The translations under genes were made by a program, and so were the position numbers. DNA of 64,000 nt from Thozetella sp. PMI_491 (Eukaryota > Ascomycota > Sordariomycetes > Chaetosphaeriales > Chaetosphaeriaceae), in NCBI GenBank assembly GCA_021432635.1, contig MU270097.1, forward strand, positions 124,001 to 188,000. Reading direction: 5' to 3'. Below are positions 22,772 to 34,207 of this stretch, one piece after another. The first letter of the stretch is position 1; each line of letters opens with the position of its first letter. The notes under the pieces were generated by a model. It saw nothing but the letters and a program-made list of their open reading frames with translations. It did not search any database and was not told the origin of the DNA.

Positions 22772-24014
22772 ATGTTGTTCTCGGCCAAGACTCTCGTGAC
22801 TCTCCTCGCCGCAGCAGCGGCGTGCGAGGCCGCCGTGCCCGAACTCGTTCCCCTGATGGTCAGGGCTGGTGGCAACGGCGACAACAACAACAACAACAAC
22901 AAGAATGTGAACGGGACGGCGAGCGGCAACAACGCGGGCAACAAGAACGCCAACGCCGGCAACAATAACGCCAATGCCGGCAACAATAACAAGGGCAACT
23001 CTAACAACGCCGCCACCTCCGTATCTTTGAGTCAGTCTGGGAAGGGAGGGCAGGGCAACGTCAAGAGTAATAATGTCCAAGGAAGCCAGGCTGCTGCTGT
23101 TGGAACTCTTAAGCCCCTGCCTGGCCTCCAGACCGCCGCCCAGAGCGGTGCCCTGAAGCCCCTCCCCGGCCTCGCGAGTGCTAACGGTGCTGCGGCCGGC
23201 GGAGCTGCCCTCTCAACTGGCGCAGCCGTTGTGAACACTGGCGCCGCGAACACGCTCCAGAGCCTGAAGCCTCTTCCAGGAGCAGGTGCAGCAGCAACGG
23301 TATGTGCTGCCTAACCCCTTTGAGGCGATTTCTGCGAGGTTCTTTTGCTAACAACTAATACAGCAGGGAGCCGTGCAAGCTGCCCCCGTGGCTGCTACTA
23401 CGGCTGTGGCGAACATCGGCACCTTCACCCCCATCGGCGGCGCCCAAGCCACTGCGGCTGCACCCGCGGCTGCGCCCGTTGCCCAGCAGCCTGCCGGCGG
23501 ACTTCAGGCCCTCCCTGGAACCGCCGCGGCTGCATCTGGCACTGGCCTGAGGGCTCTTCCTCCAGCTGGAGCTTCGACCGCGGCGGCAGCCCCCGCCCCT
23601 GGCGGCTTCACACCCATTAACCCGGCCGTGACCGCCGAGCCCCAGGGCGCCGCTACTCCCCCGGCCGAGGCTGTCCCTACCGCCGCAGCTAGCCCGAACG
23701 AAGGCCAGGCCAACGTTGGTACCACGGCAGTTGGCCAGCTGTCCCCCACGGGAGTCATCGGCGCTGGTGCCGGCACGGAGGAGTCCCTCAAGCCCCTGCC
23801 TGGCACTGCCGAGACCAGCGAGGCCTCTCTGATGCCTCTGCCCACCGGAGGCACCAGCGCCGGCGGGGCTGGTACGTCCCAGTCCGCCTCCGCCGCCGCT
23901 GCGCAGACTACAGGTCCCGTCAAAGCCACCGGTGGCGCCGCCGGTCTCCGTGTCAACACCGGACTGGCTGTCGTTCTCGGGGCCGTCGGGATCCTAGCGG
24001 CGACGCTGCTCTGA
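22772..24014 (+). CDS. Repetitive Ala/Asn-rich secreted protein, predicted GPI-anchored
   Basis: Exons 22772-23299 and 23364-24014 (64-bp intron, GTATGT...CAG) encode 392 residues. The start (MLFSAKTLVTLLAAAAACEA) is a signal peptide. An Asn/Gly-rich block with NANAGNNN repeats follows at residues 35-85. After this comes a low-complexity Ala/Gly/Thr region with about seven copies of a degenerate LKPLPG motif (variants LQALPG, LRALPP, LMPLPT). The C-terminus is Gly/Ala-rich, then a hydrophobic tail (LAVVLGAVGILAATLL), as in GPI-anchored wall proteins. No catalytic domain is visible. It probably acts as a structural or adhesive wall protein. I know no named family with this repeat. Confidence 0.8.
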
Positions 24015-25330
24015 GGAAGCAGCGCCAGTTTGCTACGATAGACAAAACACGACTCTTCGTTTCTTGGGTCATCGGCGATGGCCACCCTCGGTCCCGCGGA
24101 TCGAGGGGTTTCAACAGTTAACGTTGTATTGTCCATGCGACTCTCTTTTTCCTTGCCCACTAGGGGCTGGACTCGACTGGCCGGGACAGTTACCCTTTTA
24201 GCTATGAGGCACGAACGCACCACGCTCATTTAGCTCGGGAAGCGACAAGCAGGTGACGATAACAGACCGGGTTGCTTCTCAGGCACCCAAACATTTACAT
24301 GTATAAACCAGGCGTTCGCCGGCGTGGATGGAATTTGGACCGGCATCTCAGGGATGCTCTCTGTTTACAGTACACACCGAGTCAATGTGTACATACTATT
24401 GCCCTAAGTAGAAGTCAAAAATGGTGTGAATACCAATCTAGAATGAATGGCGTCGCTGCCAGCTGCCAGTGCCCCTACTAGGGAAGCTGCCGAGCAAACC
24501 GCCCTGGAATCTAGCAGCAGGAATCCTTCACGTCTGTTGATGTTTGATCGGCATTGCCTGGATCGATGTTATTGCAACCTTTTTTGTCCCGGTGTTCCGA
24601 AACGAAAGCAGTTTCGGGGGGTGGTCACAGCGCTAACGGCTACATCGAGGAAGCGAAGGCTGCATGCTAAACCCTTTCTTGGCACCCTGGTCTGCCGAAA
24701 TGGAAGAGCATGGAAGGTTTTTCTTGAGAGACCTTGGGATTTGACCGCTGAGTTCGTTCTAGACGAGAAGAGTGTAGGCTCGAGGGCGTGGCAATCGTAG
24801 GCCAAGCCAATGGCAGACTTGCTCAACCCTTGAGCCTAGGTACCTAGTTGGCCAACGACGTGGCTCGACAGCTCCTAGATGAAATACCTGCCGAACACCT
24901 AGGTACCTAAGGGTAGTTGTTATATTAGTAGCACTAGCGTTCACCCTCCAGCAAGATAGCTACTCCACCAAAAATTCCAAGTAGAGGCGCGCGGGGTAGG
25001 TGGAAAGGATAACACCATGATTTGTGGTTGCCAATCTTGTGTTTGTTCTCTGCTCACTTCAAGAGGGTACATGCGCTCGAGCTGCCTGCCTTCCTTTCAC
25101 CCCCAACCTTGTCTGCCCATGTACATATCAGTGCGAGAGCGGGCCGCGACTCTCGCCCTCGGATATAGCAAGCAAGCCTAGGCCGAATGACTCCTCGTAA
25201 ACAAGCATACTAATACAAATCTCAAAGTTCCTTCCCCAGCTCAACGCCGACCCACCTCCAATTATATCCACCCTCCGTGAGTAACACCAATAGGGACACG
25301 CTAGCCATCCCTGGGCACCTGAGCCTGGCT
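24015..25330. other. Intergenic between convergent genes
   Basis: Separates the 3' ends of the wall-protein and Ssr4 genes. Open frames near 24447-24800 show no conserved motifs. CCTAGGTACCTA-like words occur near 24836-24908 on both strands, forming a loose inverted pair. No gene is supported. Confidence 0.5.
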
Positions 25331-27612
25331 TTATAGACCGTCATCATTGCTGGACGGGTCGACCGCATGGAAGGCGTCACCAAAAGCAGAGTCCTCCATG
25401 TCCATGTTCAAGTCGCCGAGATCCTCACCAGGATTCGTATCCTCGTAGCCCGCTAGCGCATCGCCGGCGGTGTTAAGGTCGCCAAGGGAGCTGAAGTCGT
25501 TCGAGTCAAACGTCAGCGCATCGCCGGGCGTCTGGGCGGCGGAGGCTGGCTTGCTATCCGAGACAGACGGTGCGCTAGGCACGTCTACAGCGGAAACGAC
25601 CGGCTGGGCTTCAGGGGCCGAAGCTGGCGCGGCCAACGGGGACACGCCGCCCTTGGGTACGACAACCCAGTCACCATCAGGGTCCTTCGCAGCGCTCGCG
25701 TCCTCCATCTTAACATCCTCGGACGGCGCAGGTTGCGGGACCGGGGGTTGGGGGGCGCTTGTGGGTGCCGGGGTTGAGCCGTTCGAACCCGGCTGTTGTG
25801 GCTGCGGGGTGGGCACGTTGGTAGCCGAGGCTGATGTCAAGAAGCCACCTTGGAGCTGGTCCATCATACCGGCCGCGGTACCGCCCATGTCGACGTCCGA
25901 GTCGCCACCCGGCACGCCGCTGCCCTGGGAACCGTTGTGAGAGGGCTGTTGCTGGGGCTGGAGTCCCTGAGGAACCGATGATGCCTGAGGCTGAGGAGGT
26001 GGGATGACGACCTCGGGCTCGGGCGGTGGTTCCTGGAAGCCTCCGTCCTGGATCCGCTGGACATCATAGACCGTGATCGGGGTCTTGTTGAGCGATGCCT
26101 CAACCTCGGCCAAGATGTCTTCGATCTTCTTGCTCAGCGCCTTCTGAGGGGCGACAGGGGCCTCCTCATCGGAATCGATGTTGACCTCTTCTCTACCTTC
26201 GAGTCGCCAGAACTCTGGGCCGGTGCTCTCCACCGAGTTGCGCAGATCTTTCTCTGCCAGCTTGAGGACGCTTCTCTTCTTGAAATCGGCCACTGTCTTC
26301 TCGTGCTGTGCCTTGAGTTGCTCGATTTCGGCCTCCAGTGCCGCCGTCTTGTCTTTGCAGCGCTTGGTAAACTCCTCAGCCAAACCCTTATCGAGGCGAC
26401 CGAGGTAAGGCTTCTCTGGGACGCGGTCGAGTGCGTCGCTACCTTGCGCTTCGAATATGTTCACCGTCAGAGATGATAGCTCTCCCCTCAGGCCGAGGTT
26501 CAAATCAGCCATGACAATCTGGTCAACCCGGTACGGAGAAGAGACAATCTCCTCCATCCACTCGTGATTCTGCTTGTAGCGGGACAAACTGACATCGCGC
26601 GGGTTCAAGTGGTCAAACATGTCGCCACGCGAGGTATCCTCTTCATCCTCATACGGCTCCAGGACCTGCTGCGGCTGTTGTCCGATCATCTGGCCATGGT
26701 GCTGTTGCTGTTGCGCGGGCGCTCCGCGGCGCTTTGGCGCAGGCCCGACAGCCGGAGGACCGTGAGGTGCATATGCCATCTGCTGAGGAACGGCACGATT
26801 CTGCACGGGAGCGCCATACATGGACTGGCTACGTCCAGGAAGGGGGATGCGAGGCCAGTTGACACGGTCGGACAGCATGAAGTCTTTCCTAGTGATCTTG
26901 CCCATGTGCATCAATTGCTGCCGCGAGCTGATGGCCTGGTGGATCGGAGGCGAGATCGGGATCTGGGCCACTGGGATCCTCTCGTTCTTCTCGCTCGGTC
27001 CGTAGTGGACAACCCAGAGGTTCGAGTCGAAGGGGGGCGTGTTGGGGCCGCCAGCTTGGGCCGGAACGAGACGGAAGCGCCGTCGGGAGTGGGCTGCCAC
27101 TTGCGCACCGGGGCGGTAGCCGCATCCCTGATAGTAAACCTCGATGAACTATGCAGTCGGAAGTCAGAATCATTGTATAACGGACACGGCGCGTAGCGCG
27201 CCAGAGACGGCAACCGGGACGAGACCTACCAGGCCATTGCCGGTCTCCTGGCGCCAGAAACGCTCAGGGCCCGGCCAGATATACCCATCGCTGGCAAACT
27301 CGGTCTGCCGGCGGGTAGTGGGCTGCCATATCAAGTGGATGGTGCCATCGGTAGGGCAGTCGAGGTATGTCCAGTAGAACGGGGCCGTGTCTCGCGCAAT
27401 CTTGGGAGCTTGCATCAACCATTCGATCACCTCCCTGAGCTCGACGCGAGGCTTGTGAGGGAACCGATGCGTCGACAAGAGATGAATATGTGGGAGCTGT
27501 GATGGGAAATTGTCAGTACGAAGGGGTGGATGGGCGCAGTTGTACCGCAATGGACACGCACCAACTGCTCGTGGACGCTCTGGCTTGGGTCGGTGGGCGC
27601 GACGTTGGCCAT
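25331..27612 (-). CDS. ssr4: SWI/SNF and RSC complexes subunit Ssr4
   Basis: Three exons, 27612-27562, 27496-27230 and 27148-25331, give 711 residues. Introns are 65 bp (GTGCGT...CAG) and 81 bp (GTAGGT...TAG), both in phase 0. The N-terminal region (ELREVIEWLMQAPKIARDTA, PFYWTYLDCPTDGTIHLIW, GYIWPGPERFWRQETGNG) matches the fungal Ssr4/DUF1750 domain. It continues in exon 3 with FDSNLWVVHYGPSEKNERIP. A coiled coil follows (AALEAEIEQLKAQHEKTVAD), then a Pro/Gln-rich disordered half with acidic patches. Ssr4 is a fungus-specific subunit shared by the nucleosome-remodelling complexes SWI/SNF and RSC, so the product is nuclear. The C-terminal half is low in complexity and gives little functional information. 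Confidence 0.88.
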
Positions 27613-28261
27613 GGCTGGAGATTACGCCGGAGCGATGAAGAGAACTCAATAGAAAGAAGATTGAATCAACCGGTCACGCAACTAACCCGGTGGGGCAGAG
27701 GGCGATGATTTCGGCCAATTTGGTGGGCAGGAGGAAGGGGGGGCAATTCCTCGATTGCGCGCGATGCTTTCTGCGATTCTAGCCTCGTCGCGATCCTGTG
27801 AACTTTTCGCGATTGCAGGAGACGGAACCTGAAAAGACGTGGCTGGTTAGCCTGTCTGTCTGGGAATCGTGGCTCGTGCGCGAACAAAGATGTGGCGGTG
27901 CTTGTGGCACCCTGGTCTGCATCAGCGACAGGGTAGCTTGGATGGCCGGCCAGCGCATTAAGCTACTGCGCTATGCGCTACTACTACGTAAGCTCCAAGC
28001 AGAGCTCCGTTGAGAGGGAATACTGCTCTGTGAGCGAACTACGCTTCAAAGCAACACTGGTCCAGGTACAGGAGAACATTTGGGATGGTGCAGTCAGTGT
28101 TGTCGTATATCCTTTTCTTTTTTTTCTCTTTTTTTTTTAAACTCGTTTAATCATTGGTATTTGTTCTTTGCTACGGCGGCGGATTCTACCCTTCCTGTGC
28201 TACCTGCCAGTCTACCCATATTTGACTCACGAAATCATTTTCCGCCCAAAACAAATCCCTT
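27613..28261. other. Intergenic: Ssr4 promoter side and gnd1 3' flank
   Basis: No gene is recognisable. T-rich tracts near 28105-28140 lie downstream of the 6-phosphogluconate dehydrogenase gene, and GC-rich DNA adjoins the Ssr4 start. Confidence 0.5.
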
Positions 28262-30189
28262 TTATGCCTGGTACGTCGAGGCAGACACGTTTCCACCACG
28301 GCCGGTCCAGTTGACGTGGATGTCCTGGCCCTCGGGGTACTTGGCGCTGGCGAACTGGGGCTTGATGCGGAAGGTGTGGGCACCGAAGAAGTCACGCTGG
28401 GCCTGGAGGAGGTTGGCTGGGAGGTCGGCCGTCCGGTAGCCGTCGAACCACGAGAGGGCGGTGGAGAAGGCAGGGGTCGGGATACCAAGAGCGGCGCCCT
28501 TGATGACGACGTCACGCCAGCCGGGCTGGGCCTTGTGGATGGCCTTGTTGAAGAAGTCGTCAAAGAGGAGGTTCTTGAGGTCGGGGTTCTTGCGGTAGGC
28601 GCCGGTGATGTCCTTGAGGAAGACGGAGCGGATGATGCAGCCGCCACGCCACATGAGGGCGATTGAGGGCTTGTTGAGCTTCCAGCCGTACTCCTTGGCA
28701 GCCTCCTGCATGAGCATGAAGCCCTGGGCGTACGAGATAATCTTGGAGGCGTAGAGGGCCTGCTCAAGGTTGTCAAGGAACTCCTCCTTGCTACCATCGA
28801 AGCTCTGGTTCTTGCCCTCGTAGTGGAGGTAGCCAGCGGCCTCGACACGCTCGGACTTGAGGGCCGAGATGCAACGGCCGAAGACGGCCTCAGCGATCAG
28901 GGTCACGGGCATGCCGAGATCCAGGGCGTTGACGGCAGTCCACTTGCCAGTACCCTTCTGACCGGCGGTGTCGAGGATCTTCTCGACAAGTGCCTTGCCA
29001 TCTTCGTCCTTGAAGACCATGATGTCCTTTGTGATGTCAATGAGGAACGAGTCGAGGACTCCCTTGTTCCACTTGGCGAAGACGGCACCAATCTCGTCGT
29101 GGTCCATGCCGAGACCGCGGCGCATGATGTCGTACGCCTTCATGCGTTCAGGTACGTTAGCAAGTTCGCAGGGCGTAGGCGCCGGTGGCTACACGGGCAA
29201 AGCTTACCTCGCAGATCAGCTGCATATCACCGTACTCGATACCGTTGTGCACCATCTTGACGTAGTGGCCAGCACCGGCGTCACCGACCCACTCGCAGCA
29301 GGCCTCGCCGTCGCTCTTGGCGGCGATGCTCTGGAAGATGTCCTTGATGTGCGGCCAGGCGGCCTCGTGGCCACCGGGCATGAGCGAGGGGCCGAAGCGA
29401 GCACCCTCCTCACCACCAGACACACCAGTGCCGACGAAGAGGAAGCCCTTGCTGGCAAGGTAGTCCGCTCTCCGGTTGGTGTCGGGGAAGTGGGAGTTAC
29501 CACCGTCAATGATGATGTCTCCGCGCTCGAGGAGCGGGATGAGGGTCTCGATCCAGTCATCGACAGCCTTGCCTGCCTGGACGAGGAGCATGACACGGCG
29601 GGGCTTCTTGAGCTTGGAGACAAACTCCTCGGTGGAGTGGGCGCCGACAATGGACATGCCCTTAGCCTCGTTGGCGAGGAAGCGGTCGACCTTGGAGACG
29701 GTACGGTTGAAGGCGGCAATGGTGAAGCCGTGGTCGGCCATGTTCATGATCAGGTTCTGGCCCCTGGACCCGCGGCGTCAGCATCCCCATGGGGCCTGGA
29801 GCAAGAGGAGTGGACAGGGAGACTTACATGACAGCCAGGCCGATGAGGCCGAGATCAGCGCTTGCAACATTGTTAGCATTGCCCTGGGTCTGCGAGGTCC
29901 GAGAGGAAGCAGCCTGCACGCCTTGGCTGATGTTGGCCAGGCGAGCGCTGGAGGTGCACTCAGTAGGGGTATAAAAGGAGGGGAAGGAAACGCCGTGTGG
30001 GCCTGAAAGAAGGGGAAGGCACTGCCTCCAAAGCTCAATCTCATGAGCAGCAGCATGAATCTGGAGTCCCAAGGCCACTCGAGCAAAGGGGAGATGGGTG
30101 GAAGGGGACGACGAAAGTCTCGGGAGGGTACGGACTGAGCACCCAAGGCGGGGAGGTGGGGTAATCGAGACTTACACTGCGCCAGACAT
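28262..30189 (-). CDS. gnd1: 6-phosphogluconate dehydrogenase, decarboxylating
   Basis: This enzyme of the oxidative pentose phosphate pathway converts 6-phosphogluconate and NADP+ to ribulose 5-phosphate, CO2 and NADPH in the cytosol. Four exons, 30189-30176, 29860-29828, 29763-29208 and 29137-28262, give 492 residues, the family's usual length. The product starts [20 protein letters not shown] with the nucleotide-binding loop. It contains [32 protein letters not shown], catalytic Lys185 in [17 protein letters not shown], and [17 protein letters not shown]. The first coding exon is only 14 nt, followed by a 315-bp intron. Introns 1 and 3 end in AAG rather than CAG/TAG; in-frame joining and conserved sequence require both, and each has a CTAAC branch site 12-25 nt upstream. 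Confidence 0.95.
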
Positions 30190-32380
30190 TGCGAGAGCAG
30201 AGAGCAATAGTGTGTGGTGTAAAGGGTCAGTTGGGCCAGGAAAGGAAGCGAGCCGTTCGGAAAACGAGAAGGGCTCGGCGGACGGTGTGCAGGTCTGTTG
30301 TGAAGAAAAATTATTTGAGGGGGAGGAAAGAGGGATGGAAGGGTGCGTGATAAAACATTTAAAAATCTGGCCGAGACGTCGACGGAGGGGTGACTACAGA
30401 TCGTGGGCGGAAAGCTAAAATGGGCCCAAACCAGCCAGAGCGCAAGGACGGATAATTGGAGACGGCGGGGCTTACTCAGAGCCTGAACCAGCCAGTGCTC
30501 GCTCATCATGGCAGCCGGGGACTCTACGGTCTCTCAAGCCGACCCTTTATTGGCCTGCCAGCGTGGGTGTCCTGTCTCCCTGCTAGACTCCGGGATTTCC
30601 GGGTTATCCCACCCCCCCTTCTGTCCTCTTCCCCCCCCTCCCCTCTAAGCACGACGAGGACGAGGTGCCGTGGCAAAGAATGAGGGACGGAGGGAAATGG
30701 CAGGAAAGCAGACGGCCGGCGTCCATAGCAGAGCTGCTATGACACGTTGCCGGCGCATAGCGCCATGACACGAGGCCTTCCACACTTGACGCGCCGATGC
30801 GAGGGAGCTATGTTACAAGGCCATGGCAGGATCCCAACTGTTGGACATGAAGCGCCAGAGACGAGCTGGGGCATAAATTCGTCGTTGCTCCCCCACCGGT
30901 CTAACGTCGTTCCAGAATCAGAACGGAGAAAGCCTCGCGGACTCAACCCCTGCTCGTCGGACCTTTCGTGTTTGCGTTGTTTCGCAACCCGCCGTCCCTG
31001 CGGGATGCGGGCTCGGACCAGCGTGCGGGTGGGGGGAATGGCCGCCAAGGAGCTCCCCTGAGCTCCCTTGAATAGGGCAGCAAGCTCTAGGTTGTTGCCC
31101 ATAGCAATAGAGCAAGCCCCCTTCCCTTCGCGGCATTAGAGGCGCTGCGCTACGCTGTGCCGTCGTACAACACGGAAACGAAGCGAAAGAAAAAAAAATT
31201 CGCCTCCCCGAGCCACCAGCCCAGAAGCAAAGCCGTGAGCGTGGGAACACCTGTTGCGCAGCCGAATCATTCCCGCGCCGCTTTCCAATAGCCGACTTGG
31301 GTGTGGGCCGATGACTTTGTCATTCTTTTCCAGCAAGGCCCGGATGTTTAAGCGCCTCCGGTCGGGATCAGCTCCCTACAGAACCGAAACTAGTCGTGGT
31401 CCTGACGCTTGACCAGGGCGAGGGGCGCCGTCTCAGGAAGCAGCAGCCCACCCCTCGCCAAACGGAGGAGCTCCAGGTTTGCCCAGTCGTCCGTTGTTAG
31501 CCCGAGCGGCTATTGCCTATTGCCTCTGCTTTCAGCCAGCGGATATCCCCCGCCTCTCCGGCCTTTGCCAGACTTTTGTGAATGTGTAAATGTACAAATT
31601 CCGAGGAGCTCTCTTCCTCCCCTCCCCGCCGTTGCGTCCCACAAAGAATTCCGGAACGAGGGGCAGTCTTTTTACCCCTCCAGCTTGGGGAGGTTCAGTA
31701 GTCCGGTGGGGTTCCGGCCCCCTATATTTGCTCGTAGATAATGCATACGAAGTACCCATGTACATACATACAGTAATTAGCTTGGACCAGAGTTAGTAAT
31801 GCATGCAAACCTGGTGAGGTCGCCAAGGCAGAAGACAGCGACAAAATCACGCAGCGAGACGAGGCTGTAGCTTCAACTCCGGTTTTCCGGGGAGGGAGAG
31901 AAAAAGAAAATACAGGCTAGCAAGCTTGGAGCATGGGAGCGCTGACCTAAATCGCCAACAAAGTCCCAACAGAGTTGAGAATCGGAGGCCTTTAAGGACC
32001 TAAGAGCTCCGTGACCGGCAGCTCCTCCAGGTCCCGGCAAAGGGATATTACCTAAGCGCGCACCCGGGTCTCCCTCGCGTGAGTCGCCACTCCTCCAGCC
32101 CCATGGCTCTAGCCACTTCTCCAGCCACGCGTTCTGGATTTTCGGCCTCGACAGCATCGACTTCGTCCTTGCACCAAGCCGACAACAGCAACATCACCCC
32201 GCGAAAGAGTCCGGTCCTCGCGCGCCCAACACGACCCCGCCACGCGCCACCTTCGTGAGCCAACTTCACCAAGGCCGAAAGGCTCCAGAAGAACAGTTTC
32301 CGTCGGTGCGGGCTCGCAGGTACGTTTTGACACAAACACCACCCAAAACCGAACGCTGGGAAGGGTCCAAGAAATTCATC
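30190..32380. other. 2.2-kb divergent promoter region (gnd1 / RBM42-like)
   Basis: No gene is recognisable. C-rich and CT-rich tracts (30607-30650) lie on the gnd1 side, and a short A run near 31190. A non-coding leader for either gene could be here, but no splice pair is convincing. Confidence 0.5.
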
Positions 32381-33454
32381 ATGTCGTACCCCGGCCCTCC
32401 AGGTGTCTCGAGGGGACAGCAGCCCTCGTCGCTCCCGCCGCGACCGCCCGCTCCCAAGCTCAACTCGGGCTTCAAGCCTGCATTCTCCGCCGCGCCAAGC
32501 TATCCCGCCGCGCCGACTCACGCAGGCGCGCCCGGCTCCTACAGCTCCGCGCCAACGAACTATGGCGCACCTCCAACCACGTCCTCATACAATGCCTACC
32601 CGCAGCCTTCCGCCGTAGGCCCGGGTCGCGGCTACGGCCAGGCCCCCGGCGCCTACAGCTACCCCCAACAACCGGCCCAGCAGACCACGAACTACTATGG
32701 CCCCACCCCGCCTCAGATCCGCAATCCGTTCCCTGTGCCGAGCGCCGGCGGCCAGGGCGGGAGCGACTTCGATCCCGAAGCTGCCGCCCAGATCGCGCAG
32801 TGGCAGAGCGCCTACATGCCGCGGGACCCATCCGAGCAGCCTGCTAAGGGCGGCCGTCCCGGCCAGGCGGGCCAGGCTCCTGTCACCGCCGCCGCTGCCA
32901 CTGTAGCTGAACCTACTGATGCCTCGGCTAACGAGAAGAAGAAAACGGTGTTCCGCGAGGGCGGCGGTAAGAAGTGGCAAGACGACACGCTTCTTGAGTG
33001 GGACCCGGCCCACCTGCGGCTCTTCGTGGGCAACCTCGCGGGCGAGACGACGGATGAATCCTTGCTCAAGGCGTTCTCACGGTGGAAGAGCGTGCAGAAG
33101 GCCAAGGTGATTCGCGATACCCGCACGACCAAGAGCAAGGGATACGGCTTTGTCAGCTTCAGTGACCCCGACGACTTCTTCCAGTCGGCCAAGGAGATGA
33201 ACGGCAAGTACATCCAGAGCCACCCCGTCGTGGTGCACAAGGCGAAGACCGAGATCCGTGCTCAGAAGGTACGCGAGGACGACCGGCACCGCAGGGGAGG
33301 CAAGAACCAGAAGAAGGGGAAGAAGAGCGGAAACGGGATGGGGAGCGCCGAGGGCAGCACCGGCGGTTATGAACCCAGCCTTGGACCTGCGCACGGCGGC
33401 GGTGTGACGAAGCCGGGCCAGAAGACTCGCGGCGGGCTAAAACTGCTGGGTTGA
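32381..33454 (+). CDS. RBM42-like RNA-binding protein with one RRM
   Basis: A single exon of 357 residues from ATG 32381 (MSYPGPPGVSRGQQPSS); the frame is open upstream to 32255 but that part looks like leader. The first 150 residues are Pro/Ala/Tyr-rich and disordered. One RRM lies at about 213-290, with RNP2 LRLFVGNL and RNP1 KGYGFVSF. It is preceded by FREGGGKKWQDDTLLEWDP and followed by HPVVVHKAKTEIRAQKVRED, both characteristic of the RBM42 family. The tail is Lys/Gly-rich. RBM42 proteins are linked to pre-mRNA splicing and mRNA stability. Family assignment rests on the RRM flanks; the precise role is inferred. Confidence 0.88.
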   Translation: MSYPGPPGVSRGQQPSSLPPRPPAPKLNSGFKPAFSAAPSYPAAPTHAGAPGSYSSAPTNYGAPPTTSSYNAYPQPSAVGPGRGYGQAPGAYSYPQQPAQQTTNYYGPTPPQIRNPFPVPSAGGQGGSDFDPEAAAQIAQWQSAYMPRDPSEQPAKGGRPGQAGQAPVTAAAATVAEPTDASANEKKKTVFREGGGKKWQDDTLLEWDPAHLRLFVGNLAGETTDESLLKAFSRWKSVQKAKVIRDTRTTKSKGYGFVSFSDPDDFFQSAKEMNGKYIQSHPVVVHKAKTEIRAQKVREDDRHRRGGKNQKKGKKSGNGMGSAEGSTGGYEPSLGPAHGGGVTKPGQKTRGGLKLLG

Positions 33455-34207
33455 GCCATTGCGTACAGAGCCGCCAGGCTGCTACCGCATAGCTTCCCGC
33501 CAACGCTTTGGCGGTCGATGAGGGCTTCCCCCTTTTGCCCCCATCTCTCTACCACAACTAGAGTCTGGTCCTCTGCTCCGAAACGGACCCAGCGCGCACG
33601 CGTTCGAAGATTGAGAATAGCTCGGGCCGGTTTCTCCTTCCGTTGATATCAAACTTGGCGGGCGTTAAGGAGAGGTGCGTAAGATAGCATACCCAGGAGT
33701 CCGAGCGAGAGACCACTAGCATGAGGCGTCTTGCACGGACACAAGATAGATATAAATATTGTATTCTCGCATCGATCACTTTGCTTTCATACATAGTATC
33801 AAGGATTCGAACCGATCCTAATGTCCCTAGTACGCACTTTGATTTCAGCATGGCACACCAATGGGCTGCGCCATCGTGGTAGTGTCAGCCATGAACCGTG
33901 TTCTGCTAACTGTTGACTGCTGAAAGGGGTCTGATTTGCCCCTTCAGGTTGGATCTCTGCTCCTCTAGACCACAGCCAATGCCCGATGCTCTCGCCCATG
34001 CCGGCCCTTGGGCCTTTCTTTTCTAAGGTATCCAGTTACCCCCCCTTGACCAATATGGAAATAGATGTACACGAGAGTGGTAGGTACACAGACCTAGGTA
34101 TCACATTATACTCCTAGGAAACCCAATCCCAAAAAAAAGAAACCGAAGCTTTCATACCCCGCAGTACTAGCGTGGCATGCTAATGCTTAGGAAACGACAA
34201 TGGGTCG
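33455..34207. other. Intergenic between convergent genes
   Basis: Lies between the 3' ends of the RBM42-like and transporter genes. A B-box-like word on the minus strand near 33806-33816 was checked as a tRNA and rejected. Nothing else stands out. Confidence 0.5.

Noticed and set aside
22300-22968. 222-codon + strand frame before and across the wall-protein start
   Set aside because: It covers the CT-rich leader and overlaps the signal-peptide exon in another frame; composition is Ser/Phe/Arg then Gln/Arg repeats.
33790-33850. tRNA-like B box on the minus strand (GGTTCGAATCC)
   Set aside because: The flanking bases cannot form the 5-bp T stem, and no matching D or anticodon arm was found upstream.
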